Shown one piece after another: positions 20,290 through 33,600 of a DNA stretch of 35,592 bases. Under the pieces are notes generated by a model. It had not been told where the DNA came from, searched no databases, and was given only the letters and a program-made list of their open reading frames with translations. The stretch is taken from positions 22,029 to 57,620 of the forward strand of contig UZAN01039673.1 of assembly GCA_900618425.1 (NCBI GenBank), given 5' to 3'. Numbering within the stretch: the first letter of the stretch is position 1; the number at the start of each line of letters is the position of its first letter. The stretch comes from Echinostoma caproni. Lineage: Eukaryota; Platyhelminthes; Trematoda; Plagiorchiida; Echinostomatidae. The position numbers were made by a program, and so were the translations under genes.

Positions 20290-20830
20290 TAACAGGATAC
20301 AACAGTAACTGTTGAATCTGTCTGCCTCCCTCCACACATCCCACCCCAACAGTCTGTCTAATCACCTCTCCCACAAGTGTCATTTTCTTGACCCGTACGT
20401 ATTCTCGATCATCAGACATGCACTTTTCGTCCGTTCCATTTCTTCATTCGCCGACCACACTCGGTCCCCCCCCCNGTCTCTCGTGACCGTTGTCCCTGAC
20501 CTTGATATGGTCTGACTCACCCTGCCCTATTACTATCGTATGGAGTTGCCTAATCTTATTCGGATTGGTCCTCTGCCTCACCCATGTGTTACCCTATCCC
20601 ATGTGCGCTTTGACGTTAATTCACTTATCGCCTGTTCGTTTGACGGAGTGGTGAACTCCCTCGTTTGCATTTTGGTTCTCGATTGGCGTTGTTTATTTCG
20701 CTGGTTCAGGCATACCCCCTGGGAACGCCACGATTTGAGGTGTGTTGTTTATGTAATTGTAACGCTTAATATTTACAGTACCGCATACTTATTCGCTATT
20801 CCTAGAGCCGAATAAACCTCTAGAACACTG
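20290..20830. other. Pyrimidine- and GC-richer block, possible LTR-element fragment
   Basis: From about 20290 the composition changes abruptly to C/T-rich sequence with short TCCC and CACC runs and a C9 tract next to an ambiguous base (20466-20475). A plus frame is open at 20540-20815 (91 codons), ending in CCGAATAAACC; AATAAA here could be the poly(A) signal of an LTR. No TG...CA ends, primer-binding site or gag/pol motif was found. The class is unresolved. Confidence 0.25.
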
Positions 20831-21478
20831 GGATTTGGCTTCTGAGGTTGCGCGTTACTCAACGCTGGCCTGGATAGTTATTTGGATTTAACAGTAACAC
20901 TCAGACTGATAAATCAAGGATCATCCGTCAGACTGCTCGTGTCCACCTCATCCCCATCGGCACAAGGCGAACAGAGATCAGCCAATCAGGCAACGCCAAG
21001 TCTCTACGTCACTCAACGACCTATATCAGCAAAGAGACACTAGGACGCGCTCACCTTGTTACTTACTGTATTGAGAATGTCACTTTGATTGGTGATGAAA
21101 CGTTTGCAATACAATTAGCAAGCTCGACGAACAGCTGAACGTCAAATATTTGGGTTCTCTTTGCAACACCGCCTGTGATTACATGATACATAAATAGGTC
21201 TTACTTGACTAGCAGATACCTCTTTGCAAGTGTTAGGTTAAATAGATTGCAGCTTAATGAGATAAGCAGAAACTCGGAAGGAATGATTGCACAGTATAGA
21301 ATCTGTCATGGAATTATTTGGATTCATCCTAATGGCCAAAAACTTCAAAATTTTGATTTTCTTTGTTAATCTATAGATGAAACATTATCTTGTTTTTACT
21401 TTGTACTATGAAAGATGGATCGCAAAACGAATTCTTCTAAATCTTCTGTGATTGGTTTTCATTAATCCCGTTTTAAAG

Positions 21479-21639
21479 GAGGCACGTTCTATGAAGAGTT
21501 ATATGGAAGAATATACTCTGTCAATTCGGACGTTTTGCACACTCCAATTATCAATGGTCATTCAGCATTCTCAACATATATGTGGATAATAACAGTGCAG
21601 CCCAAAGAAGAGATCAGCTTTGAAGTTATTCATAGCAGG
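21479..21639 (+). CDS. CUB gene 3: first half of CUB domain 3, cysteines lost
   Basis: 161 nt, acceptor TTTTAAAG, phase 1 in, phase 0 out (AGC AGG|GTAAGC at 21640). The peptide shows GTFYEELYGRIYSVNS and STYMWIITVQPKEEISFEVI. The core M-W-I-I-T and the E-I-S-F-E strand match the other copies, but tyrosines stand where both cysteines are expected. Only 84 nt of intron separate it from the second half. Confidence 0.7.
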
Positions 21640-24600
21640 GTAAGCAATGCGTCAAGGAATGAAACTGATTTATCTTCGTGAAATATCTCTTTCCTGTTCA
21701 CGTTCAAGCTTGCAATGTTTTAGGAGGGAGAGGTCACAGAAATGACGATTTGGGCAATGGACAACAATCAACTGCAGTTGGTAGAGAAGTTCAGATTGAT
21801 ATTCGACGAGCGCAACTATTTTACCGTCAATCGGACCATAGCGGTTATCTTTCAGTCCTACAAAAGCTCGAAAAATGTCATGCTGAAGTACAGAAAGAGT
21901 AAGCTCATGGTTTGATTGTTCAAAGTAGTCAACTATCTGATGTTTTTCTTTTATGGTATTTTGCATAAAATGATATAAGAAACATATTTAAACGAACCCC
22001 AACGTCTGATAGGTTTGTTCGTATTTCATGGTTGTTTTATAGGACAGGATTAATAAAAAAGAGCATAATTTCCGGTTCAAAAACCAAAAACGTTCAAAGA
22101 TCAGAACCTATGTCTTCAAAATATTTTAGATACCTATGTGGAGCATAATTCATGCATCAATGAATACTATTGATTATTCAAGAATTCAACTAGCAAGAGT
22201 CCCACACAGGTGGCAGCAAATGCCATAAAGTGAATAGAATGACCAAATTAGGTCATTTGAGGGCCTTGATGGATTTGGGGAGATTGGATGACAAAGTTCT
22301 TTGTCTGTAGAATGAGCGAAACGCAGATGAAACGTTTGGGAGGCACGATACCACTGTTTCGATATGGTTGGTTTCTCGTTGCACTCTATTGACATTACTG
22401 ATCATTGTAGGCGGAACATCACAGGTAAGACGCATATGTACTTGGCACTTGACCACCGAGTAAAGAGCCATGCTACCCGCAAATGATGTGTCGCATAGAT
22501 CTGAGTTAAGAGGCTATTATATGAGTATACTAAAAAGCAGCTTCAATAATGAGTAGAAAGTATTCCAATATTAGGCAGTTCCCTGAAGTACATCATCCAC
22601 AAGGTCTGATCGCTTTCAATTTTCAATATCCTGTTTTTGGCTGTTCTCGAATTGTGGGGCGATGCCGACTTATTCCTCGGTTACAATTCTCATGATATAC
22701 AACCCATTTTACAGTGAATCATGGAAATTTATTGTATTATCTAACAGAACTGTTAATCCCACGAAGACAACTACCGACTACTCGTTCGGTCCAAGTGTTT
22801 TGGGATTTGGACTAAAACCTGGCAAAACTCCATTGGGATCAGGTGTGCAAAGAAAGAGAGTTTACGGCTTAAGTAAGTAGGACAGTGAAATCACTGAAAA
22901 ATGCCGAAAGCGAACTCATTGCGCTCTGTTTTTCTGAAAAATCAAAATGCTCTGTCTCCAGTAATAATATAGGATTTTTTAAGACTAAAATTTGGCGGCC
23001 TCACTCGATGGGGATAAATTCAGAATTTATGGAAGGCTAACTTATCATAAAATTTTAACAAACGGAAGAGATTAATTTCCTACCAATATCATTCGTCAGG
23101 CCTAATTTTTAGGCAGATTCCGATTGCTGCTGGGGTGATGATAGGACACAGGTCAACAATTCCATTAGGGGATTCCAAACACCAAAATGTACTGTAAAGA
23201 GAACCACAAGCGAGAGTAAAACGATTGGGAATCCGGTACACTATTCACAAATCCTGCCAACGAATCAAACTGAGTCGGACTAATTCAAAAAAAACCACAT
23301 CATATGCTAACAGTGCAGGATCGCTCAGACCCTCTCCTCCACATCAAAGGTTGCATTCAGCGTGATCACCTTTCTACACCTCTCGATACACTCCCTTACC
23401 TACTACTCAATGCGTATCATCTAGGCCCAAATTTAAATTCAAATTTTTATTATGAGTAAATTACAAAGCTGAATACTTATTGAATCCTCATCAGGATCTG
23501 TACACAGTGGGTTCCGTTGGTGATATAATTAAACAGCAAATTATAACATTCACTCACAGGTGCTGAAAAGGTAGGTTTCAATGTTTCATCGAGCCGTGAC
23601 TTGAATCAATCGGTGGTTGGTGCGCAAACAACTTGAGGTGGAAGAGAGTTCCAAGTATTACACACTCTGTGACTAAAAGAATGACGCCTGCAGCCTAGCC
23701 GACTCTTTTGGAGCAAAAGTTTAAGCGGATGTCCTCTGAGGTCGCCAATCCCGGATAGTGTTAGTAGAGTATTACAAGGGTGGTTAGATTGACGTAATAT
23801 TTGATTTACGGGGATCATGTTCCCCCGTATTTAACGGTATTCAGACGAATAGGGTCCGAAAATATGCGATCTTTCACCGCAGATTTTGATTCTAACCCTT
23901 TGACCGTTTTGGTTGCTGCTCTTTGCGGACGTTCGAGTGCTTTTTAGTCGCGAATTAGCGATGACTTCTAATCCCATATCCTGCACGAGCGTTTTCTTCA
24001 AAAACTCGTGTTGGGCCGGCGAAAGAATGTTGTACTTCTCGAAATGCTCTATCAGACAATCAAAAATAATCGATTCCATTAATTTTGACAGAACAGGAAG
24101 AAAGATAACTGGACGGTAGTTCGCAGGATCACTTCTGAAGCCACCCTTGTAAATAGGTTAAATGATACCGAGTTTCCAGGACTGAAGAATCTTCGTCTTG
24201 TGGAACATATTTGGTATAAATGAGCGACTACACCAGATATGTGAGGTGTCAAGGATTTCAGGGTGTGCCGGTGGATGTTGTCTTCCCCTGTAAATAAATT
24301 CCTACACCGGGCTAATAATTTGGCTTTCACTGTTTCAGATTTCAGGCTGACGGTGTATGGAACATTTGGAAGAAGATATGGAAGCTGTAATCCAACTTTT
24401 TCGTCTGCAGCGAACGCCTTATAGAACCGAATATTTAGGAATTCGGCTGCCTCAGAAGTAGTATTGGAAACGCATCCTGCATACCTTAGTGCCGGTATTC
24501 AGTATTTTACTTTTCAGGCAGCATTGATATGCTCATATAGGAGCTTTGGATTGGAAATACATTTATGTTACTCTAGCACTAATTTTACACAAAGGTTTCT

Positions 24601-27600
24601 CAACATGACACAGTTATCCCAAGTGTCGGCTGTTGGACATCTTTTAAACTCTCTCCTGGAGAAATTCCTCTGTGACGTCCATTTCTTGGTTCGACTGCGG
24701 ATAGGTGATAATCGTGTAGGCGACGTACCGATAGGCTTGGTTTTTGTTTCGGCCCTTATGCATTCCGTTAGGCTATCAATGAATCTTTCCCAGGACTCCG
24801 GTAGATCTAGCTGCTCTTCTGGTTGAGTCCATTGCTTGGAAGCAGCAAGGTTCAGCAATTCTATGTAGTCAGTGACTTTGTGTGTGTTAGGTTCCAGGCA
24901 TATTTCTATTGAGTCGTGGTAAATGTAATCGAAAAACAGAACTGCATGGTTACTTCGCCTTAATGGAGACGTTATTTGGACCCATTTAACAATAAGCTCC
25001 TCACTTTTCAATACCAAGTCAATGTTGATGACTGGTGGCCTGTTCCAAACTTGGTGGGATTCTTTACTTGATTATACATGGGATGTGAGTCTAGAAAACC
25101 GTGATAAATTTCGCTCGAATGGTTGAAGATGGGTCTGGCTTTTTATAAAATTGGGGTAATGAACGTCTTCCCTCACGAAAATGTCAGTGAACTTTACTGA
25201 GAGAGCATATTTCATATTCTGCAACAGTGCTTCTTTATCTAAGTCTGAGAATGCAGGAGAGCGGTAGATTACACTGATCAGCCAGTTGCTGCCTCATTGT
25301 GCTCCAAAGTGTGTCGGGGCTGCATCGAAGAGATCAATTGGGTCACATTGAAGGTTGCTGCTAAAACATAGCAGAACATAGCCAACCCGTGTAGAACGAT
25401 CACGTCTCCGCGGCGACGTCCCGGGTAGGTGTAATTCAAAGTCCAGAATATTGGCCGTCAACCAAGTTTCCGTAATAGCAACAAGATCCCACTGACCAGT
25501 TTGCAAGTGCAGTTACACCTCGGGGAATTCGCTAAGGAAGCATTATGCGTTCGTGTAAAAACAAGCTGGGGAATGTCGGTTTAGGAATTCGCTGAGTTTC
25601 GACCAATCTGCAGTCGGCTAGCAGTCGTTTTTGGGGGAATCGTTTCTCTTGTTGTGGGCTCGCGAAGAAGGAGAGGGCAGCGTAGTTTGGCTTGGAAGAG
25701 GCAGTGTGTTAGTCCCATTTTCCAACTGCGGACACCGTTTCACTTCACTGGTCAAAAGTGTTTGTGCAAGTGAAGCCCGAATCGTTAGCTTTTCGTGGCA
25801 GAGATGCTTTCCCACCAAAGTGAGAGACAAAACTAGACCCTATTGCCGGATCGATGGCAGTTCATCTACTGAAATCGAGAAAATTGCGTCATCTATGCGT
25901 GCTTCACTCCACTATTCATCAAACAAAATTTCACTGAGCACAACACTTCCGAACGAGATCGCACAGCATTTGTCTACCTGATGGCAGCTGACTTCAAGAA
26001 TGCATAATACGTCAGGTCAACCAGATATAACAATTAATCACATTTCCCGTGTGCGTAAGTTTGAATAAATGCAAAATAACAGTCATAAATAATTTCACAG
26101 GACATTGTAAGATTTCGATCACGTTACGTATTGATAAAATATTCCAGAAAACGAACCGATCTAAAAAGTAGTTAGTTATGCATAGTTGAACCGATTCACA
26201 GACTTCTTCAGGTTTGATTATTGTTTCTTTCTATGTTATAGACTCTGAAAATTTCTACCGTCAAAGTTCTTTTGGAGATGTAAAAAACCGTAAGTTTCCT
26301 GCTTTACCATTCACGATACTGCTAAAATAAATGGTATGTCAGAAGAATAATGACGAAGATAACAACACAATACTATGTTCTATCCATCAAAGAGAGATAT
26401 ACATTGACAGAAAAAACTCTGATCGCCAACATGTGTCCGTCCTAGGAAAAGTACCTCAAACTCATGACGAAACTTTAGAAACGGGTACTAAATGCAAGAT
26501 AGTTAAAGCAAGTACTTGATAAGATGGTGACTTACCTCGTTGAATCTGGTTGGATTGAAGCATACATACCGTCAATTTGTAGTTCCAGTGGCAATTATCT
26601 TAAAATTTGAAATTCGCCATTCAAATTTATTTGCTTTTGTTGCTCTAGTTAATAAATTTCAAGTAAAAGCTTCTCATTTAATTAAATTTATCCATGTAAC
26701 GTTAGTTTATGAGAAATTACAAACCCAGTTATCCGTATGCCGTTCCATGGGTCCAAAAGCAATGCGCACTGCCGGTGATCATCAGCAAAGTAGAGTCTGT
26801 AAACCGTCTAAACATCTTTCCGGGAACAGAAATAACCACATTTTTACAAGTATCAATCGAAACTACGGAATTATGGGAAGCGGGAACCTAAATCTGGCGT
26901 TCTAGTCCATGTAGTCCCTGGTCCTTACACACGTTCGTGCATCTGTTTGCGAGCTACATGGCAGATGACTATTTCGGACATAGCCACATCTATGCCCCGA
27001 TATTTGGACCTGCATTGTTGTTTATCTGCCATCGTGAATTTGACTTTTTATTTAACTTTATGTACTAAAAGAATAGCTGAGAATGGTTAAAACGGTTCCA
27101 AACCCTCTTCGAACGAAGATTCAAGCAACTCTTAAGCATACTGGATTGATACAAATCATCAGTTACGCCCCTTTTGGGTCACTGGGTACCCCTAGACTGT
27201 TTAAACCGTCATCCTTAGGGCGGAATCGTAGTTGTGCAATACTGGAATACAGCTGTGTAACCAGGTGACTTTACTCGTGTTTTTCTTTTGTTTCCTCATG
27301 TTACTGCAGGTGTACATCTATTCTTGTGGCTATTTATCTTTCATCAATCATTTAGTTATCCACTTTTCCTGCAAGTATTTCATGACACTTTTGGTTTCCA
27401 GTTTCCGGGGCAAAACTAAAATATTGTGGTGGTCTCATATTGGATAAACAGGGGAAAATCTTGAACCCATCATACCAAGCCTATGGTCATCATATGGTTA
27501 CATGCTTGTCACTGATAAAAGCAGAGGAGAACGAAAGAATCAGTCTATGGTTTGACACCCTTAAAGTAAGTAAGCATTATATCTGAACATTTATTTGATG

Positions 27601-30600
27601 TCCTCATAACACTACTTATAAAACTTTACACAAATCAAGGTGATGATATAATGAAAGAATATTCACTGAAGAAGAAATCAGTGAATGTGTAATTTGACAA
27701 TACATGCGTTAGTTATCTTCCGATTTCGAGAGGCAACCCTTACTGAACTAGATTGATGTTAACTGATTAATGATTTTCATATCTGGCACTGATTTTGCTC
27801 AAATTATGATAGAGATTAATTGCGTTTCCTCACGATTCAATCAAAACTCCTTTTCAATTTGTGCTTTGGCCCGTACCATTCATTGAATGCGTCAGTCACA
27901 ATGACTGAGGTACTTGATACAGTAAAACATGTTTTGCTAATTATACCAGAAAGACAAATGTGTAGCTAATGGAATACGGAAAAATTATGACAGTAGTTAA
28001 TATATGAATAGAGAAAATACAAAATACCCGAAGAGGAAAACAAGTTCCATAACTACCCCAAATATCTAGATTGGAAACTTTTTATAAATCTTGCATGCAA
28101 ATAAAAAGCTATTCAATTTTTCATAATACTAACATAAATCTTCCGTCTGCCAAACAAATTGTGAACAATTAATCATGCTTTAGAAATTAATTGGGCGGAC
28201 TCCGATGGTTAACACAAACGGGTTGAAAGTTAAGGAGGAACGTGAAGAGATTCGTTGATGGGGCATTCATCATTTATGCTCTTCACCATCAAGTATATGT
28301 CTACGAATAACCCGCAACGGCTCATTTTGGGTTCAAAATCGCCGTATCACTGAGTACCATGGAAGACGCCTGATACGCAAGCATGTTGAAGCTACATGCA
28401 CCCGGATGTCTGAAGTAGCGTAAAATCTGTGTTGTCAAATCCCAGCCAACGTACCGAGTTTAAATGAGCAAAATAGCAAAACAAGTATTTTCCAGGTCGC
28501 AAGAGCGGAATATTTCGATTGCATCATAAGTGAGGGGCTAGGTTTTGGAATTATTATTCGTTGGTTTGATAACATTAGCAAAAGGAGCACTAAAAGTAAA
28601 TTGTGCATGTATTTATACCATGGTTGAACACTCCACTGTATGGATTTTATTCAGCTTTCTTTCGGGGTCAAATCCCAGTATTACCTAAGAAATGTAAGGA
28701 TATTTACAAATCGGCATCTACAATGAGTGATAAGTAAGACACAATTGTTGCCTGTTGTCTAATTGATCCACATATGGATTATGTAGAACAGAGGACTGAA
28801 ATGTGATGAACATTTATTGCTGTGATTTACGTAAATAAAAGATACAAGAAAATCATCAAAATTGAACGAAGAGCAGAATGCAATTTTCTTTAAGATAGGG
28901 CAATCCAAAAGGTAAAAATTAACCATCATAATTAATTAAGATCAAGTCCACGAATGTCATCTAGTCTTTATTATTTGATAGTGTGAAAAACCGCATTGTA
29001 TGACATCAAATTTCATGAAGAATTCGAGGACATCTACAGTCCGAGTAAGAAGTGAGAACCACTCTCCCCTAGCACAGTCGCATTTTTTCATGTGAATAGA
29101 CCAAGACCTAGAATTCCCATAATTTACCAATCTTGATTTTCCTAAATGGTACTCAGAGGGGTTCCATTCGCATGCGTGAGTCATATTCCACTCCTGCACT
29201 TCAGTTATTTCTATTCACCGTTAGAAAAAGAGACAGATATTTGTTTTCACCTTTGTGTCCTGTTTGGATTGATTGTGAGGGATTGTCAAATGATACTCGT
29301 ATGCCAATCACCGGGGCTTCGTTGGTTTGAATACTGATAGCGGTGGAATAGCTAAGATCCACTGTTGTGAAACAGGTACATGTCACTGTCTCAACGGTAA
29401 TAGCCAACCTATTATTACATGATTGGGACTAGAATGAAGGAGGCTCAGACAGCTTTGGAATAATGAGGTCGATTGTACTTCACCTAAAAGACAAACTTTA
29501 AATGCATTCAGGTTGTTGAGTTGATCATCGCTCGCAAAATAGATGTTGGTCAATCATCTGCTGTCCGATCAGGGGAGGATACCATTAGTTACAAGACTCT
29601 CTGCTGTCTGATTTTAAATTTCACTATTATTTGGAACTGTATTGATTGCGGTTCAGAGTGATAAGTTAAGTTTGTGAGATTCGACCCATTGGAGTATGAT
29701 CTTCGTTTCTTTTTTTCTGACCAGCGGCTTTTTTGTTTGAGTAAGAGCTATTTCAGCACCAGAAGGATACATATATTGTGAATGATCAATCCCCTTAGCT
29801 GGAAGTGAGAGAATAATATAGCATGATCAATGTACACAACAACTGACCCAATAATTGCTTCCGTACGTCCAGGCACCGATGATTATACCAATAAAAACGA
29901 ATCATATTATTCACCGATAATTGACTTGATGTTTATTTCGCCAAGTTGCGTTCCAATGGACGGGACCAAGTGACAATCTGGACAATTGACAAAAGAGCTC
30001 TACGACCATACGGTGTATACACAACTCTGTCGGAAAAACTTCATCACTTTCCTACTGGACAAAGCGTTTTTGTTGTGTTTCACACAGATGGAATGATTGA
30101 ATCGCTGGAAATGGTGATCGAGTTCAAAAAAGGTGAGTATTAATGTTGTACAATCAAACAAATGAAAACGTTGTGATTGGATTGATGTCTGGGGAACAAG
30201 TATGTTTGAGGAACAAATATTACAGAATGACAGCCAGTGGCTCAATTAAAGGTCATTAATTGAAGTCAGAGGGAAGAGGATTTGTGTGCGTTAGTGTGTA
30301 GAAGCGTTTACTGCATCAGTTGATGAGACCTTCCTCTAGTTGGGTCAGGGGACAGATCTTGTTCTGTTTTGGTTTTCACACTGAGTCAAGGGAACTAAAG
30401 CACTTGAAGCAGTCGTTTTGGAGCACCCAGAGTTGTGCAAAGCAAGCGAATGGCGATCGCCTCGGTCATGGCCAGTGACCAAACTTGGGCCGTTTTTGAT
30501 CGATTGAGTAGGATGCGTTAACCAATATCGAAAGCTTTCTCTGGTTCGATCTTGTGTTCGGTCTCTACGAGATGACCCTAGATAGCACCTGAGATCCAGC

Positions 30601-33600
30601 CGGTTTTTCCTTGACTTAACAATCGCCGATAGTGCTCATCAACGCGTTCAGCCTAACGTATTACCGTACGACCTATGCAACATGTGCTACAGGTGCACTT
30701 AAAGAAATCAATGAACACGGATGAGGTCATTTTCGGCATTTTGTCTTTTACTTGCATTCCTATCACCGGTGATGTGGAGAACACCGCTCTAAGCGTCACG
30801 TACAAGCACATGCTCTTCCCTCCGACTCCGATTAATGACCTTAAATTGAGCCAATGGTTGTCATTCTGTTAGTATTTTTCACTGTATGATATGTGAGAGC
30901 ATGACTTTGAATATCTGAAAACAATTTTTCGTTCACCGACCCTATTTCTCAATGCAATCATGAGAATATTCAAACTGTTTAGATGTTAATTTGCATCTCA
31001 GTTACCTCTTATTCCCACATGCTTCAACCCCTAGGAATCCATGTGAGCTTGACACTAAATCTCGCCTATGATATTTTATTAAAAAACAACGTTGAAATAA
31101 CTGAGTTTCGTTTATTTGGAACGGTCATCTTAGCGAAATCCACATTATTTTCAGTATTAGTATGCCTGATGAGTAGCAGATATAGAATAACTGTTAGTAT
31201 GGCTTCGGAAGTTTTTCCTAACATTATTTATTGTTGCATCTTACATTTTATTGATATGTGTGGACTATTCTTAAATAGGTTTGACGCTGCCTGTTATCTG
31301 CTTTGAAATTCGCAAAACATGTCTACGGAGCTTGGATATATATATATTGATATTCGCTGTTACGATTGCTTTGTTTCAGATACGGTCAACCAGAAATTCG
31401 GGGAATTCCTCAGAAACAATCTAGATGTTGATTTGAGTGCCTTGCAGTTACCACAATTTCCCATAGATCAGCAAGATTTGATCGGAAAATCTTCAGACCC
31501 TTCGGTAAATGGTACGCTTCAAATGTTATCTTCTACGAGTACAATTTTGGAATCAACACGGTTATTGCATTTTGGAAGATTTTCAGATCTATTGGAGATA
31601 GGCGTGACAAAATAGGCTCATCAACAACCTCTCAGGTGGCATAGATTGTCGAAGTACTGTGTTAAGCGTTCATGAAATGGCAAAGGCATGACAACGCATG
31701 GAAGTCAATGTATTTTCTTATTATTAAGTGTCAAACACAAAGCAGCAGGATAATTCTGCGACGTAGGACACATCAAAATTGAAAGATGTGAGAAGACATG
31801 TAACTGACTCATTTGCGGTGGATTGTGTTTCTCTTCTACTAGTTGTTCGATAATCTATGGCAGACATTTAGGGTGAGACCATACAGATCATGTGGTGGTT
31901 CAAGGATGCACGAGCAGTGATTGGAAGACAACATGAAATCATAAACAAACGATTTGAGGACAGCGACAATAACGGTTTTGTGGAGGAGAAAACGTGTTTT
32001 AAAAACAGGAGTTCCGATGAACCTTTATGGAAGACAATGGCGTAAAACTCAGAGTAGCTGTCTCCACCAGATAGTCAAAGACGGTCTGGTCAGTAAATTT
32101 TAAAACAGGAATTCTTAAATCAGTGAAAACATCGATATGGATGCAATCTTTCAAACACCGAACCTGATTACAATGAACTCGTGTTTCTCAACACCAGAGA
32201 TATTGAGTCATGTGACTTGTTAAAAATAATGATCAAATGCATCAATTGTAAGCGCATTCGATAATACTCGAAGTGAAGAGCTCTGGAAACCTAAGTAGTA
32301 TGTGATAACCTTCACAATAATCCTCTGTCCAACTCGGATCAAAACCACATTTGAATCGTCACAGAAGGACCAATGTGAGTGTCATGTGCAAAACCAGTCA
32401 ACACGAGACTGGACTTATTTTTGGGGTCCGAAAATCTAGTGAAAGGTTTATATCAACATTGTCCCCCCCCCCTAAAGTATATAAATGTGATGATTTATCC
32501 CTTTCTCCATCAGTCTGCTTCCGGTTATCTGCTGGAGCAGAATCCGTTTTCCTGCTCGCTAGTGCATAATTGTAATGGCCCACTAGAACACTTTATTTTT
32601 TCATAAGATGATCAGTTTGCTGCAATTCAATTACATCCCGAGGTTTCATGTCTTAAGTAACGTGAGTGCTGATACCGGATAACGGATTCCTAGAGAATAC
32701 CAATGGACACTAATTAATTTCGAAAAGTAAAAACATGTCGGTGTTATTGAAAGTAACTTCAAATAATATCATTATATATCGTTATCCCTCTTTACATACA
32801 ATTATCCCCATTCGCGAATTGCTTGTTCATATCACATTATCCTCGCACCATCCGCTACCAGCTGAGTTCATTCCTCAAGTATCTTGTTGTTGTTGGCAAA
32901 GCCGTGTTCCTGAATACCGATTATAAGTTCGTCTTGCACTAAAAAAATTAAAAAAATTGGGGTTATAAACGAGCATTTAATAATGTGATATTTATCCATC
33001 ACGGATGAAAAATAAATCCACCCACCTACAGTCTACAGTCTATCAATCCGATCAATAGTAAAAAAAGAATACAGAATGTTTAATTTAAGGTGTCACAACA
33101 AATGCTTGTGGTACAATATAAAGCTTTCTCAAGGAACAGAAGGTAATGAGTCTCATCTCATTTGAGGTCGATATTATAAGACTATCTGAGACTTTACAGC
33201 AGTCTTGCATAACCGTATCAAACTGATGAATCCTTAAAAGTCATTCAGAAAAATATTACGGATATTTCTGACGGCCATAGTTTCAACTGCACTACACTTT
33301 CGAGGAAAAAGACCTTTAATTTTTTTAATGACAGACGTCCATACAAAACCATCGTTATGATGAAGAAAGGAACAGTGAGTCTAAAAACAGTAGGAACTTT
33401 GTTTGCTGATTAGACAGAATAAAGAATGACAACCCCGAACTTAATGATGTCACATTGGTTGACCAGCCTACGAAGTAGACAAGTCGATTAGGCACTTAAG
33501 AAGCAGTTCGTTTTTGTTGATATCACTATCAACCCTAAACTATCGACCCAAGGATCACTGTATTATTTCCAGGACAACCCAAATACGCCAAAGATCAATC

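Larger units (their letters stand above)
23440..25990 (-). mobile_element. LINE C: CR1-like retrotransposon remnant with internal deletion, minus strand
   Basis: Reading on the minus strand: a short region before the endonuclease (about 25980-25560), AP-endonuclease (25560-24940), linker (to about 24370), start of RT (24350-23990), then directly the C-terminal end of the ORF (23818-23480) and a 3' UTR ending near 23440. The RT palm with the Y-A-D-D box is missing, so roughly the middle of the RT was deleted. The insertion lies antisense in an intron of CUB gene 3, between the exons at 21898 and 26242. Confidence 0.8.

Noticed and set aside
24464..24826. 120-codon plus-strand ORF
   Set aside because: It is the antisense shadow of the LINE C linker and RT region, which has clear family motifs on the minus strand.
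25631..25981. 116-codon plus-strand ORF
   Set aside because: Antisense to the 5' part of LINE C; no independent motif.
27232..27447. Hydrophobic frame as a signal peptide for CUB domain 4
   Set aside because: No in-frame ATG before the hydrophobic run, and the following sequence overlaps the CUB 4 exon in a different frame.
30310..30350. Hairpin GACC/GGTC beside TTGATGA as a second hammerhead
   Set aside because: The first core base is changed and GAAA is absent after stem II, so it does not meet the motif.
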